Below, piece by piece: positions 7,663 through 11,230 of a stretch of 11,230 nt of DNA. The first letter of the stretch is position 1; every line of letters begins with the position of its first letter. Under the pieces are notes generated by a model. That model was not told where the DNA came from, searched no databases, and saw only the letters and a program-made list of their open reading frames with translations. A program made the position numbers and the translations under genes. Source of the stretch: Gammaproteobacteria bacterium (GTDB taxonomy: Bacteria > Pseudomonadota > Gammaproteobacteria > GCA-001735895); the NCBI GenBank assembly GCA_024763185.1, contig JANTFY010000054.1, forward strand, positions 1 through 11,230. Direction: 5' to 3'.

Positions 7663-7693
7663 AAAAACCGCGCTCTTGAGCGCGGTTTTTTTT
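7663..7693 (+). terminator. Rho-independent terminator after the DUF302 gene
   Basis: CCGCGCT at 7668-7674 pairs with AGCGCGG at 7679-7685 around CTTG, followed by eight T residues at 7686-7693. Five A residues at 7663-7667 extend the stem and would also give a U-run on the other strand, so it could work both ways, although no minus-strand gene ends here. Confidence 0.93.
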
Positions 7694-7758
7694 GGTAAAT
7701 AACGCTGAGATGCCTTTATTAAAAATTGTTAAATAATCGTTAAACTGGAGAGAGATCA

Positions 7759-7786
7759 TTTACATCAATAATTATATTGGTATAAA
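7759..7786 (+). promoter_or_regulatory. Predicted sigma-70 promoter for the DUF4382 lipoprotein gene
   Basis: TTTACA at 7759-7764 (one mismatch to TTGACA) and TATAAA at 7781-7786 are 16 bases apart, and TG at 7778-7779 gives an extended -10. Transcription would begin near 7793, about 23 bases before the ATG at 7816. Two copies of GTTAAA (7728-7733 and 7739-7744) lie just upstream, 11 bases apart. Confidence 0.6.
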
Positions 7787-7805
7787 ATTCCCATAATTAC
7801 TTGAT

Positions 7806-7810
7806 GGGGA
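7806..7810 (+). promoter_or_regulatory. Ribosome binding site that sets the lipoprotein start at ATG 7816
   Basis: GGGGA at 7806-7810 lies 5 bases before ATG 7816. The in-frame TTG 7801 and ATG 7804 have no such site upstream and would add five residues before a normal signal peptide. Confidence 0.55.
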
Positions 7811-7815
7811 TAATC

Positions 7816-9456
7816 ATGAAAACTTTCAAAACCTTGCTATTCAGCCTGCCCGTTCTCGCGCTGTTAATTTCCTGCGGTGGCAGCAGTACGGACGAGTCCA
7901 CAGGCTCTACTGCGCAACGGACGGGTACGGTTGGCATCCTTTTGACCGATAAACCCGCTGACCCTGCGCTTTTCCTATCCATCAATGCCGCCATCGAATC
8001 CGCCGAGTTGATAGGCGGGGATGACGATGCTGGGCGAGTCGTACTCTATTCCGGCCCGACTCAGACCTTTGATTTGCTGAGGTTGCGTAATGAGGCCATA
8101 CCTTTCACGTTTAATGATGAAGTGCCGACAGGAAATTACTGCAAGATCCGCCTGACACTGAGTGACCTGGAACTGGTGCTGGCAGACGAGACGCCGGATG
8201 ATACAACGGATAACGTGACTTACCACCCCAACCTGCCGGGTAATGGAAAGCTGGATTTAGTCGCCAAGGATTGTTTCGAGGTGGGGCCGGGTGAAGTGAT
8301 TACCTTGCAAGTGGATTTGGACGCGGCAAATTCGTTTCATATCGTGGGAAACAACAATGGCTTTAATTTTCGACCGGTGGTCTTTCTCGATGTCTTGAGC
8401 CAGGAGTTTGACAGCAAGCTGGTGCGACTTGAAGGTACGCTTGCCAAAACGGATGACGATGAAATGCTGCTGTTGTTGTGTGAAGCTATCCCCACGGCTC
8501 ATAGCAACAGTGAAGGTTGTGTTGAAGTTCGATTGGGAGATGATACGGCCTTTTTTGACAACCTGGATCATGAAGGTATGCCTCGAGCACTGGATGAGCT
8601 ATTCCTGCCAGAGAAGTTAGGGGAAACATTGACCGTTATCGGCTGGCCACAGTACTGGGTGCCACCTTACATGAATATTGACGTACCCGAAGGCCATTAT
8701 CCAACACCCGGTGAATGCATACTGTGGATGGTTGGCGTGGAGCCGGGTCAACAGGAGGATGCCATTGATTGTGATGATGTGCCTGATGAGTTGCCGCAAG
8801 ATACAGTACTGGTAAACCATGAAGGTCCGCAAAAAGACCGGCATCATCCTTTAATGGTAATGGATGGACTGGTTATCGAACGGGGTGAATTCCTGCAACT
8901 GGAAGGCGAAGTTGCCACAGCAGTGGATGTTGATACCAATGAATTTACCATGAATCTGGCGGACGGCGCCCCGATTACTGTCGAAGATGCGTTAAGCGTT
9001 CTGTTACAACAGGGCGAAACCGACGATATCAATGGCACGCGAATTGTATCCAAGGCCGGTGAATTGCTTGAAGCAGGCGACATCCAGGCGATGCTGCCGC
9101 TGCAGGTCGATGGTGTGTTAGATATCGATACCGACACGTTAAAAGCCGCTTTGATAATCCTGGATACCGCCACACTGGGAAGCGAGCAGGTAACGGGAAC
9201 CATCCAGGCCGTCGAAGAGGGTTATTTAACCCTGGTGCCGGATGCCGATCCGGTTTGTGGTATTGAGACCGAACTGTTGATGGTTAATTTGAGCGAAGAA
9301 GTGGATCTGTTAACCGTCGTTATCACCGACGAAGAGAGCGTGATTAATCCGGGCGGTACTCTGGAAATCGGGCAAACCATCGGTATGAACGGTAATTGTG
9401 AAACCACCGGTTATGAAACGGATAACGTGGTTATTGTCGATGATCAAAGAGACTGA
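7816..9456 (+). CDS. DUF4382 lipoprotein with repeated C-terminal beta domains
   Basis: This is a 546-residue lipoprotein. The signal peptide runs from residue 1 to 19 with lipobox LISC, so Cys20 would be lipidated; the next residues are GG, not Asp, so the outer membrane is the likely site. A low-complexity Ser/Thr linker follows (22-36). Residues 37 to about 190 fit DUF4382 (PF14321), beginning GTVGILLTDKPAD, a domain found in many secreted bacterial proteins of unknown role. The rest appears to hold three related small beta units, opening with VRLEGTLAK (203), LQLEGEVAT (360) and EQVTGTIQA (457), like the OB-type DUF5666 folds that often follow. The protein is strongly acidic and has eight further Cys (109, 153, 222, 235, 301, 319, 481, 528). 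No enzyme motif is visible. It is a single-gene unit with its own promoter and terminator. A surface or binding role is a guess. Confidence 0.82.
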   Translation: MKTFKTLLFSLPVLALLISCGGSSTDESTGSTAQRTGTVGILLTDKPADPALFLSINAAIESAELIGGDDDAGRVVLYSGPTQTFDLLRLRNEAIPFTFNDEVPTGNYCKIRLTLSDLELVLADETPDDTTDNVTYHPNLPGNGKLDLVAKDCFEVGPGEVITLQVDLDAANSFHIVGNNNGFNFRPVVFLDVLSQEFDSKLVRLEGTLAKTDDDEMLLLLCEAIPTAHSNSEGCVEVRLGDDTAFFDNLDHEGMPRALDELFLPEKLGETLTVIGWPQYWVPPYMNIDVPEGHYPTPGECILWMVGVEPGQQEDAIDCDDVPDELPQDTVLVNHEGPQKDRHHPLMVMDGLVIERGEFLQLEGEVATAVDVDTNEFTMNLADGAPITVEDALSVLLQQGETDDINGTRIVSKAGELLEAGDIQAMLPLQVDGVLDIDTDTLKAALIILDTATLGSEQVTGTIQAVEEGYLTLVPDADPVCGIETELLMVNLSEEVDLLTVVITDEESVINPGGTLEIGQTIGMNGNCETTGYETDNVVIVDDQRD

Positions 9457-9497
9457 CCCTGGGGTTATGGCGTAATCACTATTGACTCCGAGCCATG

Positions 9498-9526
9498 AAG
9501 CCACTCATTTTGAGTGGCTTTTTTTT
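9498..9526 (+). terminator. Rho-independent terminator after the DUF4382 gene
   Basis: A perfect 10-bp stem (AAGCCACTCA at 9498-9507 with TGAGTGGCTT at 9511-9520), a TTT loop and eight T residues at 9519-9526. It lies between two converging genes. On the minus strand no T-run follows the stem, so it mainly serves the plus strand. Confidence 0.95.
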
Positions 9527-9597
9527 GGCCAATGGCAGGGTCAGGTTGAAAGGCTACCGATTATCCTAAAAACCTGGTCCAGCTGGGTTCGGTACTT

Positions 9598-10017
9598 TTA
9601 GCTAATGTGTTTCAGGCAATCCAGATAAGCAGCATCATCCGGCAGGGTATTATCGCGTTGCGCCATCCACAGGGCCTGACCGAGGCATTCCATCATCGCA
9701 TGTTCGGCTTCATGCCGACCTTTTTTCTTGCACAGTTTTTTATGGAGCTTTTTGATGCCGGTTGGACGGTCGGTCGATGCCTGTTCACGCAGGGCGATAT
9801 GCATGCCCATGTGCAGAAAGGGATTGCTCTGGCCGGCTTCGGGAGAAAACTCGGCCTGTCGGGCTGAGTCGGTGCTGTCGAGCAGGTCATGATACTCGGG
9901 ATGTAGTTCGATGACCTCGGCTATCAGGGCTTCCATGGGTTCCAGCAACTGTTTTTGCTGCATTTTTTGCCAGACGGTCAGGTAAACCTGGCGGGTTTCA
10001 TCGCGACTTTGGAACAT
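9598..10017 (-). CDS. DUF1841 family protein
   Basis: This is a 139-residue, mostly helical, soluble protein with no signal peptide. It fits DUF1841 (PF08897), of unknown function: it opens MFQSRDETRQVYLTVWQKM, has the hallmark NPFLHMGMHIALREQ at 65-79, then a DRP-GI turn at 83-88, a basic stretch (KKLHKKLCKKKGRHE at 89-103) and HEAEHAMMECLGQALW at 102-117. His70-region and His102/His106/Glu109 residues could hold a metal, but this is only a suggestion. The start fits the family start, although no strong Shine-Dalgarno is visible. It follows nth by 54 bases on the same strand, so it is probably the last gene of the rnf-nth transcript. No convincing terminator follows it on the minus strand. 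Confidence 0.85.
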   Translation of the reverse strand: MFQSRDETRQVYLTVWQKMQQKQLLEPMEALIAEVIELHPEYHDLLDSTDSARQAEFSPEAGQSNPFLHMGMHIALREQASTDRPTGIKKLHKKLCKKKGRHEAEHAMMECLGQALWMAQRDNTLPDDAAYLDCLKHIS

Positions 10018-10071
10018 ATTGAAGCATTGACTGGAAAAGGCTGGCTATTATAGCGAGATTCGGGGCATAAA

Positions 10072-10707
10072 TTACACGGGAGTCTTCTTTTTATACTCAC
10101 ACAGGTCTTCAATAATGCAACTGCCACAGCGGGGTTTACGTGCGATGCAGGTGTAACGCCCAAGCAATATCAGCCAATGATGGGCATCGACCTTGAATTC
10201 TTCAGGAACCAGTCTGAGCAGGCGCTTTTCGACTTCATTAACATTCTTACCGGGCGCAATGCCGGTGCGGTTGGAAACCCGAAAAATGTGGGTGTCTACG
10301 GCTATGGTGGGTTCGCCAAAGGCCGTGTTCAGAATCACATTGGCGGTTTTACGACCAACGCCTGGCAGGGCTTCCAGCTGCTTGCGTTCTCGCGGCACCC
10401 TGGAATCATATTCATCGATCAGTATTTTGCAGGTGGCGATGACATTTTTTGCCTTGGAATTAAACAGGCCGATGGTTTTGATGTATTGCTTCAAACCTTC
10501 CTCACCCAGTGCATAAATTTGTTCGGGCGTATTGGCCACCGGGTAAAGTTTGGCCGTGGCCTTGTTGACGCCCACATCGGTAGCCTGGGCGGACAGAATC
10601 ACCGCAATTAACAGTTCAAAATCAGAAGTGTAATTGAGTTCGGTAGTGGGCTCCGGGTTTTGCGCTTGCAGGCGGGTAAAAATCTCAATACGTTTTTGTT
10701 TATTCAT
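10072..10707 (-). CDS. nth: Endonuclease III, DNA glycosylase/AP lyase
   Basis: This 211-residue enzyme removes oxidised pyrimidines from DNA and cuts the strand at the abasic site (base excision repair, cytoplasm). The helix-hairpin-helix LEALPGVGRKTANVIL spans 111-126 and carries catalytic Lys120; the second catalytic residue is Asp138 in VDTHIFRVSNR. The C-terminal loop has the 4Fe-4S ligands Cys187, Cys194, Cys197 and Cys203 with the family spacing C-x6-C-x2-C-x5-C. LILSAQ-type motif (ILSAQATD at 37-44) is also present. Length equals the Escherichia coli enzyme (211). It starts 46 bases after the rnfE stop, matching the rnf/rsx-nth order known in Gammaproteobacteria. No key residue is missing. 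Confidence 0.98.
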   Translation of the reverse strand: MNKQKRIEIFTRLQAQNPEPTTELNYTSDFELLIAVILSAQATDVGVNKATAKLYPVANTPEQIYALGEEGLKQYIKTIGLFNSKAKNVIATCKILIDEYDSRVPRERKQLEALPGVGRKTANVILNTAFGEPTIAVDTHIFRVSNRTGIAPGKNVNEVEKRLLRLVPEEFKVDAHHWLILLGRYTCIARKPRCGSCIIEDLCEYKKKTPV

Positions 10708-10753
10708 GAGTTGTTACCACGAACTATCCTTTGTGACCGGGTTGCTAGACGGT

Positions 10754-11230
10754 TTAATGTTCGGCAAGCGGTTCAACTGAAACGGCTTTAGTCGTTGAAA
10801 CAATGCGGTCTTCTATCAGGTTTTTGCCGACGATCAACAGGGCCAGCCCGAAGAAGGCACCGGGGGGCAGGATGGCGAGCAGGAAACCGCCATAGTTTTC
10901 GTTCAGGGTTATCTGCAGTGCCTGGGCGGCTTCACCGAACATCAGGTCAGCATTTGCCAATATTGTGCCAAAGCCGAATATCTCGCGTAACAGGCCGAGC
11001 AGGGTTAATACAATGAGGAAGCCCAGTCCCATCATGAAGCCATCCAGCGCTGAGGCGGCCACGGAATTTTTTGAGGCAAAACCTTCCGCGCGTCCAATGA
11101 TGGAACAGTTGGTGACAATCAGGGGGATAAAAATCCCGAGTACCAGGTACAGCTCGTAAAACCAGGCTTTCATGACCAGCTCGATGATGGTTACGATGGA
11201 TGCAATGATCAGAACGAAGACCGGTAGGCG
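10754..11230 (-). CDS. rnfE: Electron transport complex subunit RnfE/RsxE (5' end outside window)
   Basis: The reading frame is open to the window edge and shows 158 residues, about the C-terminal two thirds of a family of roughly 230 residues. An internal ATG at 11171-11173 is not the true start, since 19 more in-frame codons (RLPVFVLIIASIVTIIELV) match the family. RnfE is a membrane subunit of the ion-pumping ferredoxin:NAD oxidoreductase Rnf, called Rsx in enteric bacteria, where it helps reset SoxR. Visible family blocks are LGIFIPLIVTNCSIIGRAE, SALDGF, LLREIFGFGT and LPPGAFFGLALL, with several membrane helices; the Cys in VTNC belongs to the conserved pair that binds iron between RnfA and RnfE. 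The remaining rnf genes are expected beyond the right edge. Confidence 0.96.
   Translation of the reverse strand, partial: RLPVFVLIIASIVTIIELVMKAWFYELYLVLGIFIPLIVTNCSIIGRAEGFASKNSVAASALDGFMMGLGFLIVLTLLGLLREIFGFGTILANADLMFGEAAQALQITLNENYGGFLLAILPPGAFFGLALLIVGKNLIEDRIVSTTKAVSVEPLAEH

Noticed and set aside
9570..9597. Possible minus-strand terminator after the DUF1841 gene
   Set aside because: A T-run (TTTTTA) exists on the minus strand, but only a 4-bp stem (AACC/GGTT) with mismatches precedes it.
9607..9867. Plus-strand open frame of 86 codons
   Set aside because: It is antisense to the DUF1841 gene, which matches its family along its length.
10177..10611. Plus-strand open frame of 144 codons
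   Set aside because: It is wholly antisense to nth, whose catalytic residues are intact.
1..11230. Mobile element, defence system, CRISPR array or RNA gene
   Set aside because: No transposase, integrase, nuclease system, spaced repeats or tRNA/rRNA-like sequence was seen; gene order at the right end is ordinary chromosome.

Overview
The window looks like a chromosomal segment of a gammaproteobacterium. The best anchor is the right end, read on the minus strand: rnfE (5' end cut off by the window), then nth, then a DUF1841 gene. The rnf/rsx-nth linkage is well known in Gammaproteobacteria. The moderate GC content, the DUF302 and DUF4382 proteins and the envelope cluster would fit a free-living, possibly sulfur-oxidising or marine lineage, but that is inference and I cannot name a genus.

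Positions 1-4,084 and on to 6,986 (plus strand) hold an envelope-transport cluster. It starts with the last 49 codons of an outer-membrane beta-barrel protein ending in Phe, closed by a strong terminator. Next comes a 912-residue RND/MMPL-type transporter (RND-1), a short hairpin, a secreted LolA-like (outer membrane lipoprotein-sorting family) protein, and a second paralogous RND transporter of 971 residues (RND-2). The last two genes overlap by 14 bases. Two related inner-membrane pumps, a periplasmic lipid-binding-fold carrier and a barrel gene next door suggest a machine that moves a hydrophobic molecule across the envelope. The cargo cannot be read from the sequence.

Positions 6,987-9,530 hold two independent single-gene units on the plus strand. 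One is a small secreted DUF302 protein rich in Met and Lys, with a good extended -10 promoter and a strong terminator. The other is a DUF4382 lipoprotein of 546 residues with a good extended -10 promoter and a perfect 10-bp terminator stem. The C-terminal part of this lipoprotein seems to contain repeated small beta domains.

Positions 9,598-11,230 are on the minus strand and converge on the lipoprotein gene. They encode DUF1841, endonuclease III (nth) and the C-terminal two thirds of RnfE, probably as one operon.

No stretch longer than about 160 bases lacks a gene. I saw no tRNA, rRNA, CRISPR array, insertion sequence or phage gene. The most interesting item is the twin-RND plus LolA-like cluster. 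It is not a wholly unknown type of system, but its function and its heteromeric make-up are open.
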